DNA of 62,843 nucleotides from Arthrobacter cavernae (GTDB taxonomy: Bacteria; Actinomycetota; Actinomycetes; Actinomycetales; Micrococcaceae), in NCBI RefSeq assembly GCF_017368795.1, contig NZ_JAFNLL010000047.1:1-62843 (forward strand). Reading direction: 5' to 3'. The stretch's first letter is position 1, and each line of letters begins with the position of its first letter. Positions 32,964 to 41,412 of the stretch are shown here, piece by piece. A program made the translations under genes and the position numbers. The notes under the pieces were generated by a model. The model worked only from the letters and a program-made list of their open reading frames with translations, had not been told where the DNA came from and searched no databases.

Positions 32964-33995
32964 TTACGTCAGCGCAAACAGCCCGTCCCACGTCCCGGCG
33001 TCCACGACCCCCGTCTGAGCAATCCCTTCCCGCTCCTGGAACGCGGAAACGGCCTCTTTCGTGATCGGCCCGAACTCGCCGTCACCGTTGAGATCGGTGC
33101 CGAAGACCATGTTGAGCCGCATCTGGATTCGCTTCACGTCGATGCCGGTCGCGTTCTCGACAATCGGCGCACCGGGGAACGGCCGCGTGCCGGCGACGAG
33201 GTCCCACGAAGCCGAAGAGGGGTCGCCGGCCCGAGTGCAGAACCAGAGCCTGCAATCGCCGCCCGCCACCGTCGCCAGCAGTTCGCCGCCCGCACCCGCC
33301 ACCCGGCCCTCGGGCGTCGCCATTTCGCGCGGCAGCAGCCGAAGCTGTGCGTTCGCGCCTGACTCGAACACGCCGCCAGGACCGCGGTTGCTGTTCCCGT
33401 GAACGCCGAAGCCCGACTCGCTCGTTCCGAACACACCGGTGCTGCGCTCGCTCGCACCATGGCTGCCGATTCCGCCTTGACTATGGCCGAGGATGGCAGT
33501 GCTGTTGACGCTCATCCCATGCACACCGAATCCGCTATTGCTCGTGCCATGGACGCCCGTACCTGATCCGCTCGTGCCATAAACGCCAGTTCCGCTCCCG
33601 CTACCAGGGTTGGGCAGATTATCAAATGTAGCAAGAGGGTTTCCGAGACTGCTGACGTTAATTCCTGCCACGGCTGTCCCGCCGCGCATGACCGTACCCA
33701 ATACACCGGTCTTCCCCTGGTTGTCCTGGCCGTACACACCAGCGACGCGCGCGATTCCACCACTGACGGTCTGGCCGAACACCCCTATCGTGTTGCCGCT
33801 ACCGTACGCGCCGACACCTTCGACGTCCGATTCGGGTCCAGCTTCGCTGCCGCATCTGCCCACAACTCCGGCGCGGTCGCCGGCAACGTTGACGCCGTAA
33901 ACCATTCCTGTGGCTTTAGTGGAGAACGCTGAACGAGGAACGCCGGACCCGGCAAGGGGAGGTCCTACTGCTGTGAATTGGTCTTCATGCGACAT
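32964..33995 (-). CDS. Glycine-rich repeat protein with C-terminal peptidoglycan-binding-like domain
   Basis: The start is taken as [13 protein letters not shown] at 33995, giving 343 residues; an in-frame extension to 34061 is possible. The middle consists of about ten imperfect units of the form GVxGTSxSGxGVHG (for example [17 protein letters not shown]), expected to form a beta-helix or beta-roll as in phage tail-tip and S-layer-like proteins. The C-terminal 60 residues ([40 protein letters not shown]) match the PGRP-like peptidoglycan-binding fold. There is no signal peptide. A cell-surface or phage-derived structural role is likely; the exact role is unknown. Confidence 0.65.
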   Translation of the reverse strand: MSHEDQFTAVGPPLAGSGVPRSAFSTKATGMVYGVNVAGDRAGVVGRCGSEAGPESDVEGVGAYGSGNTIGVFGQTVSGGIARVAGVYGQDNQGKTGVLGTVMRGGTAVAGINVSSLGNPLATFDNLPNPGSGSGTGVYGTSGSGTGVHGTSNSGFGVHGMSVNSTAILGHSQGGIGSHGASERSTGVFGTSESGFGVHGNSNRGPGGVFESGANAQLRLLPREMATPEGRVAGAGGELLATVAGGDCRLWFCTRAGDPSSASWDLVAGTRPFPGAPIVENATGIDVKRIQMRLNMVFGTDLNGDGEFGPITKEAVSAFQEREGIAQTGVVDAGTWDGLFALT

Positions 33996-34180
33996 TGCTG
34001 AGGTTTCCGTTCCTGAGGCGGGGTTACTATTTAGCGCAAGCAACAAGCCAACTGGGATCAATCAATCTATATGAGTTCGGCCCACAGCCTCCTCGGCCCA
34101 TAGATAATGCGGGCTCTTCCAATCCGAGTGGGATGTAGTCGACGCTCGGCATCAACAAGGTGCATGTCTGACGCTACCGC

Positions 34181-34239
34181 GTCGGGGGTTGAGCTGCAAT
34201 GGAACGGTTAGTCACGTTAGCCGCTTGTGCTGGGTCTTG
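34181..34239. repeat. Direct repeat copy B (about 59 bp)
   Basis: Near-identical to 30776-30835 and abutting the IS3 element: the similarity stops at 34239 and IS sequence begins. It therefore marks the left insertion boundary of the IS in, or just after, a second copy of the resolvase gene end. Confidence 0.85.
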
Positions 34240-34273
34240 CGGAATTTTTCAAGCTGAACGGTACCAGCGGGAG

Positions 34274-35270
34274 TTATGCGGCTAGTTTTTCTGTTGTTTC
34301 CTTGGGCTGGTTGATCCACGCGGGTCCGGGGAGTGCGAGGATTTTGGGGTCGGCGGTCGTGGTGAAGCGTTCGGGGTGTTTCGCACGCGCCGCAGCGAGC
34401 GTTGCCGAGCGTTCCCTGGCTATGCCGGCGGCGAGGCCGTAATGGACGTTCGCGGGCGTGTGGAAGCCGATCCCGGAGTGCTGGTGGTGATGGACAGTTG
34501 TACCAGTCCACAAAGCCACCGATGAAGGCCCCGGCGTCATGGACTGACGCGAAGCGCTCCGGGAACTCCGGACCGTATTTCAGGGTCTTGAACAGCGACT
34601 CCGAGTACGGGTTGTCGTTGCTCACCCGGGGCCGGGAATGCGATCGGGTGACCTCCAGGTCCGAGAGCAGCGCGGCAACGGTCTTGGACGTCATGGATGT
34701 GCCCCGGTCCGAGTGCACGACCTGCGGGACGCCATGGATTCCGAAGATTTCCTTCATCATCTCCACCGCCAACACCCCGGATTCGGTCGCGTGCACGTGC
34801 GCGCCGACGATGAACCTGGAATGGATATCGACCATCATGTAGCAGTCGAAGTACTTGCCCCTCACCGGGCCGGCAAGCTTCGTGATGTCCCACGTGTACA
34901 CCTGTCCCGGGGCCGTGGCGACCAGCTCGGGGACCGCCCGGGGCGGGTGTTTGGCCAGCCGGCGGCGTTCCTTGACCTGCTTGCTTTCCTCCAGGACCCG
35001 GTAAATCGTCGACACCGAGCCCAGGTAGATGCCCGCATCGAGGAGCTTCGTGTAGACCTGCATTGGTGCCAGGTCCACGAAGTCGGGCGAGTTGACCGCG
35101 GCGAGGATCTCGGCCCGCTCGGCGTCGCTGAGCTTGTTCGCCGGCACTACCGCCGCATGGTCCCGCGACGGGGCCGGCTTCCGGTTCGCCGTGGTCCGGG
35201 AGACCCCGGCCAGGGCGGCAGCCCGGCGCTGGGGAACCGTCAAATCCAGCAGTTCCTGATAAGCCCCCAT
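34274..35270 (-). pseudogene. IS3-family transposase OrfB (DDE), frameshifted
   Basis: The protein begins MGAYQELLDLTVPQRRAAAL. It has an HTH_21-like domain, then the rve integrase core: WDITKLAGPVRGKYFDCYM (first Asp), VVHSDRGTSMTSKTVA (second Asp) and the catalytic Glu in NPYSESLFKTLKY. After FVDWYN the reading frame shifts; the next frame continues HHQHSGIGFHTPANVHYG to a stop at 34274, which is the normal family C-terminus. One extra base near 34491-34493 explains the break. The catalytic residues are all before the shift. Confidence 0.85.
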
Positions 35271-35703
35271 CAGCGCTTCCTGGACTTCGGCGCGTCCTCG
35301 CTCTTGGCGGAGAGATCCTCCAAGAGCGCGTGAAGTTTTCCCATCACAGCCAGGGCTGCCTCGGAGGTTTCAGCCGGCCCTCTGTCACCTCCAGCTGGCG
35401 GCGCAGACGCGCGATCTCAGCCTGCTCCGCCGAGAGCTTCCCGACGGTTTCACCGGGGTTCTTGCCAGCCAGGACACCGGCGTCACGCAGCCGGCGCCAC
35501 TCAGTGATCTGGGAGGAATACAGTCCCTCACGGCGCAGGAACGCACCGCCCCCATTGTCCTGGCAGGCGGCCTCGTACGAGGCCAAAAATTCAAGCTTCT
35601 GCGCGGGGGTGAACGACCGGCGGGGCCTCGGTCCACCGGCCCGCGGTCCGGGACTACTCATGGAACTATCTTCGCGCACCGCACTCAAAACTGGACTGGA
35701 CAT
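35269..35703 (-). pseudogene. IS3-family OrfA, frameshifted near the 3' end
   Basis: The protein reads RRSFTPAQKLEFLASYEAAC, ITEWRRLRDAGVLAG and a leucine zipper (AEQAEIARLRRQLEVTEGRL), typical of IS3-group OrfA. After RLK the frame is lost; adding one A to the AAA run (TTT at 35368-35370) restores TSEAALAVMGKLHALLEDLS to a stop that overlaps the orfB start at 35270, the normal overlap of this family. Confidence 0.8.
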
Positions 35704-35720
35704 GATTACTGGATTCCTGG

Positions 35721-36055
35721 TTCTCGCCCCACGCGATCAAGCGGACTTGCTATGAGCCCTTGGTACCGTTCCAGCCTGACACTGTGAGCCAGGCCGACTA
35801 CGTCGTAGGACACGACCTTGTCTCGCAACACAGTTCGGCGACACCGCATAGCTATCTGGTTGAGCGACAAAGTAACAAGACACAAAAAGACCACCAACGG
35901 ACTGTACGACCTTTTCGCTGAGCTGCCTCCCAACTCTCGGATTGCAAGACGCGAGCCCGCCTTCCGCGCAGATAACCCGCCGGTCCACCGGGTACCGAGA
36001 CGACGTCGTGTCCGTCTGGGAACAGGCGACCGAAGCGTAACCAGAGACATGACAA
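35721..36055. other. Decayed coding region right of the IS3 element
   Basis: No intact gene. The plus strand reads YRDDVVSVWEQATEA just before a stop at 36042, which resembles the tail YRDDIVSVW of the broken gene at 19542-19950. The preceding 200 bases contain no continuous related frame. GC content is below that of the flanking operons. Confidence 0.35.
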
Positions 36056-36087
36056 GAGAGGGGCGGTCCTGGCGGACCGCCCCTCTC
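36056..36087. terminator. Strong hairpin terminator at the end of the conjugation operon
   Basis: GAGAGGGGCGGTCC (36056-36069) pairs perfectly with GGACCGCCCCTCTC (36074-36087) around TGGC. It sits just after the stop of the last minus-strand conjugation gene (36101). On that strand it is followed by TTGTC rather than a long T-run. Confidence 0.8.
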
Positions 36088-36100
36088 CTCATTCTGGCTG

Positions 36101-36541
36101 CTAACCCTGGAGCCTCACGTCAGGGAACCACCCTGCCGGTGCACGCTTTGGTTCCAGATGGGCGGGATCCCTGTGACCGGACTTGTCGCAGTTGTAGAAC
36201 GGGCCCTGGGGATCCATAAGGACACGCATGTGGTGGTCTGCGTGGTCACGCCACCACACACTCATCCCTGTGGCTCCGTCGAGGCGCAGGTGCTCCCACG
36301 CCCGCCAAAGGGCCTCTACGCGAGACACGGCTTCGGGGTGGAAGTACCATTCCATGCACCACTTGGCGCTCCTGTCATCGACGTCCCGGACGTAGGTGGG
36401 CAGCAGCTGTTCGTGCAGGAACTCCTCGGCCGAGCCGAACACCAGCTGCTGGGGCGCCTCGGCCGGCTCCGCTGCAGGGGCCTCGTGCGTGTGGCTGCCG
36501 TCGGTGTCTGGGTCTGCGAACAGACCGATTTCCTCTGCCAA
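36101..36541 (-). CDS. DUF4913 domain protein
   Basis: The 146-residue protein has an acidic N-terminal tail, then EEFLHEQLLPTYVRDVDD, WCMEWYFHPEAVSRVEALWR and MSVWWRDHADHHMRVLMDP, the DUF4913 signature. The family occurs almost only on actinobacterial conjugative plasmids and integrative elements next to traG-type genes. Its role is unknown; the conserved Trp/His residues suggest a helical binding module. It is the last gene of the transfer operon, ten bases after the coupling-protein stop. Confidence 0.85.
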   Translation of the reverse strand: MAEEIGLFADPDTDGSHTHEAPAAEPAEAPQQLVFGSAEEFLHEQLLPTYVRDVDDRSAKWCMEWYFHPEAVSRVEALWRAWEHLRLDGATGMSVWWRDHADHHMRVLMDPQGPFYNCDKSGHRDPAHLEPKRAPAGWFPDVRLQG

Positions 36542-36550
36542 TGTTCTCTC

Positions 36551-38326
36551 CTACTTGGTGATCCACGGATTGGCGGCCGCGCCTTCAGATGCCGGTACCA
36601 GCACGTCGTCGTCTTCGTGCTGCGGGCTGTTTGCCTTGATGGAAGCCTCGACTGCCTCCTTATGAGGTCCGGTGTACCAGGGCAGGGTGCGGACGAGGGT
36701 GGCGGGTGCGCCGGAGGCGAGGACGACGGCGCGGCCGCGGTCCAGTTCCGCGAGGTTGGAGACATCGAAGATCCGCTCCTTGCCTTCCTGGCGGGAGCGA
36801 CTGCGCCCGGACTTGCCCGAGGAGACGGAGACGTTGGTGTAGCTGTAGTCCCCGATCAGGTCCGAGAAGGCCCGCAGGAACCCGTCCTCGGCGACACCGC
36901 CGCCGTAGACCTTAATGTTGGCGGCGGACCAGATTTTGCGCATGTTCGCCTCACCCCACAGTTCAACGCCCTGGGACCAGGACTGCAGGATTCCCATGAC
37001 GATCAGGCCCTTGGAGCCGTAGTGGCTGAACTGGTCCGGCAGGCCGGCCCAACGGACCACGTTGGCGAGCTCGTCCAGGGCGAACAGTGCGGGCAGATCC
37101 AGCCGGCCGCCACGTCGCTCTGCCCGTTCCTCCATGGCCTCGGCGATGGCCACGGTGAGGGCGGTGGTCAGCGGTGCGGCGGAGCCGGCGCCTTCCTTGG
37201 ACAGGATGTAGATCGTCTCCCTGGACCGGGCGAAGTCCTGGGGGTTGAACTGCCGGCGGGAGTCCGTGGCGACGGTGGCGCCGACCTCGGGTGCGACCCA
37301 GCGCAGGGTGTTCCTGCTTTTGAGGCACTGGACCATCTTTTCGGCGGTGCCGAAAATGCCGTCGCGTTGTTTGTCGGCCAGCTTCAGCGTCGATTCGAGC
37401 CCCTTGTACTGGAGCTCGTAGCCGTGGTCCTTCAGGATCTCGATGGGGCTGCGGCTGACCTGTTCCGTGACCCACAGGTACACCTGCGTGATGGGCAGAT
37501 CCCCCAGGGCGGCGGCGAGGAAGTACGAGGAGAGGATGTCTTCGGCCTTCGGGTCGAAGTAAGCATCCGGCTTCGACCCGGGCGTCCGCGAACCGACGGC
37601 GAAGTGCTGGGTGAGCTTGTACGCCTTCTCTTCATCGGTGACGTAGGAGAGCGGGTTCCACCACCAGGCGGGTTCCTCCTGGGCGATCTTCTGAGGATCA
37701 AAGACCCACACCGGAGCGACCCCGGCCCGGACACTGCGGGTACCGTCCACGACGTCGCGCTTGTTCGAGGTGGACACCACCGCGCCCGGGGCATCCAGGA
37801 TCGCCGGCATAACCCGGGAGGTCGACTTGCCCGTCCGCGGACCCCAGATGTCGATGCTGAGGTCCTCCCATGGCTGGATGAACTTCTGCCCGGTGGCCAC
37901 GACACGGCCGACCGTGATTCCGGGCGTGTCCTTCACTCCCAGGCGTTCGGCGGTGGCCATGGCGCCCTTCTCCGAGAACGCGGCCAGGGACTTGCCCCGC
38001 CCGAGGTAGCGGGCGGCCTTGTCCACCCTGGCACGCTTGCCCGCACCCTTGGACCGGATGACGAGGACCAGGACGACGGCGGCGACCAGCAGAAAGGCGC
38101 CTACAGCAGCCACGACCGTGGACTGGACGGGCCAGGGCACCCGGCCCTTGACGAGCCCGGCAACCAGGTCGATCGGGTGGGCCGGAGGGGTTGGCAGGCC
38201 GGCCATCCAGGATCCGAGGTGGGCTGCGACCCAGCTGCCGCCCCCAATGACGGCAGCTGCGCCGATGGCGAGCCAGATTCCTAGCCCGTCGTCGAGGCCG
38301 GTGCCTTTGCGGTTCGGGGCGCTCAT
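36551..38326 (-). CDS. Type IV coupling protein (TraG/VirD4/TraD family)
   Basis: The 591-residue protein has two N-terminal membrane helices (about residues 15-45 and 68-90), Walker A in IWGPRTGKSTSRVMP, AVVSTSNKRDVVDGT and Walker B in LPALFALDELANVVRW. It ends in the TraM-recognition/TraG C-terminal domain (GLIVMGILQSWSQGVELWGE, WSAANIKVYGGGVAE). This hexameric ATPase brings the relaxosome to the transfer channel. It overlaps the upstream VirB4-like gene by four bases. Its cognate relaxase is probably the one at 16298-17929. Confidence 0.93.
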   Translation of the reverse strand: MSAPNRKGTGLDDGLGIWLAIGAAAVIGGGSWVAAHLGSWMAGLPTPPAHPIDLVAGLVKGRVPWPVQSTVVAAVGAFLLVAAVVLVLVIRSKGAGKRARVDKAARYLGRGKSLAAFSEKGAMATAERLGVKDTPGITVGRVVATGQKFIQPWEDLSIDIWGPRTGKSTSRVMPAILDAPGAVVSTSNKRDVVDGTRSVRAGVAPVWVFDPQKIAQEEPAWWWNPLSYVTDEEKAYKLTQHFAVGSRTPGSKPDAYFDPKAEDILSSYFLAAALGDLPITQVYLWVTEQVSRSPIEILKDHGYELQYKGLESTLKLADKQRDGIFGTAEKMVQCLKSRNTLRWVAPEVGATVATDSRRQFNPQDFARSRETIYILSKEGAGSAAPLTTALTVAIAEAMEERAERRGGRLDLPALFALDELANVVRWAGLPDQFSHYGSKGLIVMGILQSWSQGVELWGEANMRKIWSAANIKVYGGGVAEDGFLRAFSDLIGDYSYTNVSVSSGKSGRSRSRQEGKERIFDVSNLAELDRGRAVVLASGAPATLVRTLPWYTGPHKEAVEASIKANSPQHEDDDVLVPASEGAAANPWITK

Positions 38327-39903
38327 GCCGCACCTTCTTCCTCAAGCATTGGAGCTGTTGCTTCCGGCAGGGTTTTTAACCAGCGTTTGTTGGTGTCGTT
38401 CAGGGAGGCTTCGATGGAGGTGAGGCCGATCTGGACGGGGATGCCGGGGCGGCCGCCGACCTTGATCAGGAATTTCCCGCGTCCTGGGGGTTCGGTGTCG
38501 CCGCCGCGGGAGTCCCAGGCGGGTGGGTCCTGCCAGGAGATGAGTTTCTGTTGTTCCTGTCTTGAGAGCGGGATGGCTGCGGTCAGCAGGGGCATCTCGG
38601 AGGCGGGCAGGCCGGCGCAGATGACCATGCCGGAGCGTTCGACGAAGCCTCGGGCTTTCATGCGGTCTTCTTCTGCCGGGAGGGCGAGCAGGTCGGACAT
38701 GGTGTGGGAGATCATGACCTGTCCGACGCCGACGGAGCGGTTGAGCCGGGTCAGGGCGTCCACCCGGTCGACCATGCCTTTGCCGGCGCGCAGGGCCCGC
38801 CAGAGCTCGTCGAGGACGACGAAGTAGTTCCGGCGCGGTTCCAGCCCGGCGTCGGCGAGGGCGTTGGCGACGTTGACGGTGCCGAAGCCGTAGGACCAGC
38901 AGGCCAGCAGCACGGCGGCCTGCAGGTCGGTTTCGGTCTCGTCGATGCTGGAGACGTCGAAGACGACCGCCCGGTCGCGCCGCATCGGGTTCGTGGTCTG
39001 GCGGGAGAAGATTTCGCCGAGCTTCCCGCCGCCTGTCAGACCCAGGAGCGTGGCTTCCAGGGCCCGGGTTTCCTGCAGGTAGACGGTCATGTCGCCGCGG
39101 TCCAGGGCGACCTGGCGCAGCTCGTCCGGGGCGGCGGTGATGACGTCGAGCAGGTCCTTCAGCACGGGGACGCCGTCGAAGGTGTCGTCGAGGACGCGCA
39201 GGGCGCGGTCCAGGATGGTTTGTTCCTGGTCGGTGGGCGGGGTGGTGCGGCTGATCGTGATGAGGGAGACGACCATGTTCAGCCGGCGGCCGTGGGCGTC
39301 GGCCCGGACGCGGACGGCGGCGTCGTGGTGGCCCTTGTCCTCGAGGGTCTGGGCGGCCTCGACGGCCTGGCCGGGGTCGAGGATGTTCAGGTAGCCGCGG
39401 CCCCGGCCGAGGCGGATGACCTGGCCGCCGAGGGCCTGGACGGCGTCCACATGCTCGCCCTTCAGATCTCCCAGGACGAGCGGGTGGACTCCCTGCCCGG
39501 AGAGGCCCAGCATCATGCGGCGCACGAGCGTGGACTTCCCCAGCCCGGGTTTGCCGAGCAGGAACGCCGAGGGGTTGGAAATCAGGCGTGCCCGTTGGAA
39601 CCAGCTGATCGGGTCACAGCAGACCGTGGCCTGGGTTTCCTCGTGCCGGCCCAGCGGGACGCCGATCATGGGCGAGGACGTGCCCGAGCTGAACGGCCAC
39701 AGCCCGCAGACCTGCACCGTGGTGCCGCGGTATTCGCGCACGGCCGGGACCAGGGCCGCGGACCCTCCCCCGCGGCCGCCCCAGCCGCGTGAGCCCGGTA
39801 CCCGCGCCCGGACGCCGGGAGACTTTGCAGGTTTCACGGGTACGTCGTCGGTGCTGAATGCGGTCCGTGCTGCCTTTTTGCGCAGCGGGAAGATGGGTGC
39901 CAT
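38323..39903 (-). CDS. VirB4-like conjugation ATPase (second half of a split VirB4)
   Basis: The 526-residue protein has Walker A in SAFLLGKPGLGKSTLVRRM (near residue 120), LVLGDLKGEH, Walker B in YFVVLDELWRALRAG and VMISHTMSDLLALPA with the arginine-finger region. VirB4 ATPases are the central motors of type IV secretion. The protein lacks the N-terminal VirB4 domain, which appears to be supplied by the preceding SCO6880-type protein; in many actinobacterial plasmids these are two adjacent genes. The ATG is one base after the stop of that gene. Confidence 0.88.
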   Translation of the reverse strand: MAPIFPLRKKAARTAFSTDDVPVKPAKSPGVRARVPGSRGWGGRGGGSAALVPAVREYRGTTVQVCGLWPFSSGTSSPMIGVPLGRHEETQATVCCDPISWFQRARLISNPSAFLLGKPGLGKSTLVRRMMLGLSGQGVHPLVLGDLKGEHVDAVQALGGQVIRLGRGRGYLNILDPGQAVEAAQTLEDKGHHDAAVRVRADAHGRRLNMVVSLITISRTTPPTDQEQTILDRALRVLDDTFDGVPVLKDLLDVITAAPDELRQVALDRGDMTVYLQETRALEATLLGLTGGGKLGEIFSRQTTNPMRRDRAVVFDVSSIDETETDLQAAVLLACWSYGFGTVNVANALADAGLEPRRNYFVVLDELWRALRAGKGMVDRVDALTRLNRSVGVGQVMISHTMSDLLALPAEEDRMKARGFVERSGMVICAGLPASEMPLLTAAIPLSRQEQQKLISWQDPPAWDSRGGDTEPPGRGKFLIKVGGRPGIPVQIGLTSIEASLNDTNKRWLKTLPEATAPMLEEEGAA

Positions 39904-41412
39904 TTAGAGTGCCTCCCTGATTTCGGTGGGCAGCAGGATGTGTTTGGGCAGGACCAGGCCCAGCGGCAGGGAAGCCGCGAAGGCGGTGTCCTGGGAGCCG
40001 TAGGCGCGGCGCAGCAGCACCCGGGCGGTGCCGGAGGTCTGTTCGACGGCGGCCACCGCGTCGGGTAGCCGGGCGGCGTTGGTGACGGTGGCGGTGACGA
40101 CCATGCCGAAGTTCACCAGCCCGGCGCCTTGGGCTTCTTCGGCGGCCGTTTGCGCGGCGGAGCGGGCATCGACCAAAGCCCGGGCGCTGGGCCGGTTTCC
40201 GGAGCTGATGCGGACGTTGGCGTTGTTCTGGTCCCGTTCGACCACGGCGGCCGCCCGGGCCGAATCCATCGGCCGGTACAGCAACGAGATCCGTTTGCGG
40301 TCGATGTCCCCGTGCGGGGCGAGCAGGCGGGCGAGCACGGAGGAGTTCACCGAGCCGCGCGGGGCGCCGGTCATGGTCCAGGAGGCGGAGAAGGCGCCGT
40401 CGTGCCGGTACCCGTCCCAGCCGGCCTGGGTCGCCGTGGGGCCGACCTCTCCCCATGCCAGGGCGACCGGGGTGCCGGCGGCGTGGGCTTCATCGATGAT
40501 CAGGGCCGCGGGCGGGTCGTAGGCGGTGCGGACGACTTCGCAGAGTTCCTGTGCCGGCATGGGCCGGGCGATGCCGGCGCCGGTGGCCTGCAGCCGGGCG
40601 CCGAGTCCGGGGATGCGGGAGGCGAGGTCGCGGGCGACGTCTTCGGGCCCGCATCTGCGGGATCCGGTGCGGAGGTTGGCGTTGAAGGTCAGGGACACCC
40701 AGGCCCGGACCGTGGCCGAGCCCTCCGGATAGGTGCGCACAACCTCGCGGAGGATGGCCTTCGCGGCGTCGGGCGCGTCGGGGTGGATGTTCAGTTCGAC
40801 TTCGTTGCGCAGCCGGTAGCCGGAGTCCGGTGCGGTCTCCACGGTCACGGCCGCGGCCTCCAAGCCCGCCTCGTCGCCGAGCCCGGCGAGCCAGCCGCCC
40901 CAGTTCGCGACCCAGGCGTCGACCTGTTCCGGGTCGACCAGGGCGGCGCCGTCGGGTTCGGTGGAGAAGATCACGGTGAAGTGGCTGGTGGCGGGGACGT
41001 GGAGCATGGCGAAGGGGCGGTTGTAGGAGTCGTTGAACTCGTACAGGCGGGACTTCGCCGCCAGCCCGGGCAGCTGGTACATGCCCCATTCCGTCACCCC
41101 GAGCGGGCCGGAGCGGTACAGGTTCGTCCCTCCCGAGCGTGACAGGCGGAAGCTCATCCGGGTGGCGAAGCGGTCGGCCACGGACTGTCCGTGCTTGTCC
41201 TTGACCGTCAGGAGCAGGACCAGGACCCCGGCCACGGCCAGAACGGTCAGCCCTGCGCCGAGGCCCCAGATGGCGAAGGTGATGATGCCGGCCAGCAGGC
41301 CGGTCATGACGATGCCGGTGCCGATGGCGCCCAGCTCGCCCAGACCGGCAGAGCGTGGAACCCGCCAGTTTCCGTAGGACGGTTCCTTGTATTCGGTGTC
41401 AGTTGCTGCCAC
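39904..41412 (-). CDS. SCO6880-type conjugation protein (VirB3/VirB4 N-terminal-like)
   Basis: The 502-residue protein has two N-terminal membrane helices (about residues 25-65: IVMTGLLAGIITFAIWGLG and VLAVAGVLVLLLTV) in a PrgI/VirB3-like arrangement. A long soluble domain follows, with WGMYQLPGLAAKSRLYEFND, FTVIFSTEPDGAALVDPEQV and GIARPMPAQELCEVVRTAYD, as in SCO6880-family proteins. It lacks Walker motifs. Together with the adjacent ATPase it would make a full VirB3-VirB4 unit at the inner face of the channel. It overlaps the upstream membrane-protein gene by 14 bases. Confidence 0.85.
   Translation of the reverse strand: MAATDTEYKEPSYGNWRVPRSAGLGELGAIGTGIVMTGLLAGIITFAIWGLGAGLTVLAVAGVLVLLLTVKDKHGQSVADRFATRMSFRLSRSGGTNLYRSGPLGVTEWGMYQLPGLAAKSRLYEFNDSYNRPFAMLHVPATSHFTVIFSTEPDGAALVDPEQVDAWVANWGGWLAGLGDEAGLEAAAVTVETAPDSGYRLRNEVELNIHPDAPDAAKAILREVVRTYPEGSATVRAWVSLTFNANLRTGSRRCGPEDVARDLASRIPGLGARLQATGAGIARPMPAQELCEVVRTAYDPPAALIIDEAHAAGTPVALAWGEVGPTATQAGWDGYRHDGAFSASWTMTGAPRGSVNSSVLARLLAPHGDIDRKRISLLYRPMDSARAAAVVERDQNNANVRISSGNRPSARALVDARSAAQTAAEEAQGAGLVNFGMVVTATVTNAARLPDAVAAVEQTSGTARVLLRRAYGSQDTAFAASLPLGLVLPKHILLPTEIREAL

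Larger units (their letters stand above)
34240..35720 (-). mobile_element. IS3-family insertion sequence
   Basis: The element is defined by an overlapping orfA-orfB pair on the minus strand (see the two entries). The left boundary at 34240 is set by the end of the duplicated 59-bp segment. The right boundary is approximate, a little beyond the orfA start near 35703. Terminal inverted repeats could not be identified with confidence. Both genes are frameshifted as given. Confidence 0.7.

Noticed and set aside
33440..33620. DNA tandem repeat array as a non-coding element
   Set aside because: The repetition is explained by the GVxGTSxSG units of the protein encoded on the minus strand.
34165..35720. 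Exact terminal inverted repeats of the IS3 element
   Set aside because: No convincing matching pair could be read at the two ends, so boundaries are given as approximate.
36158..38284. 708-codon plus-strand frame opposite the coupling protein gene
   Set aside because: Antisense shadow; the minus strand shows a complete TraG-type protein.
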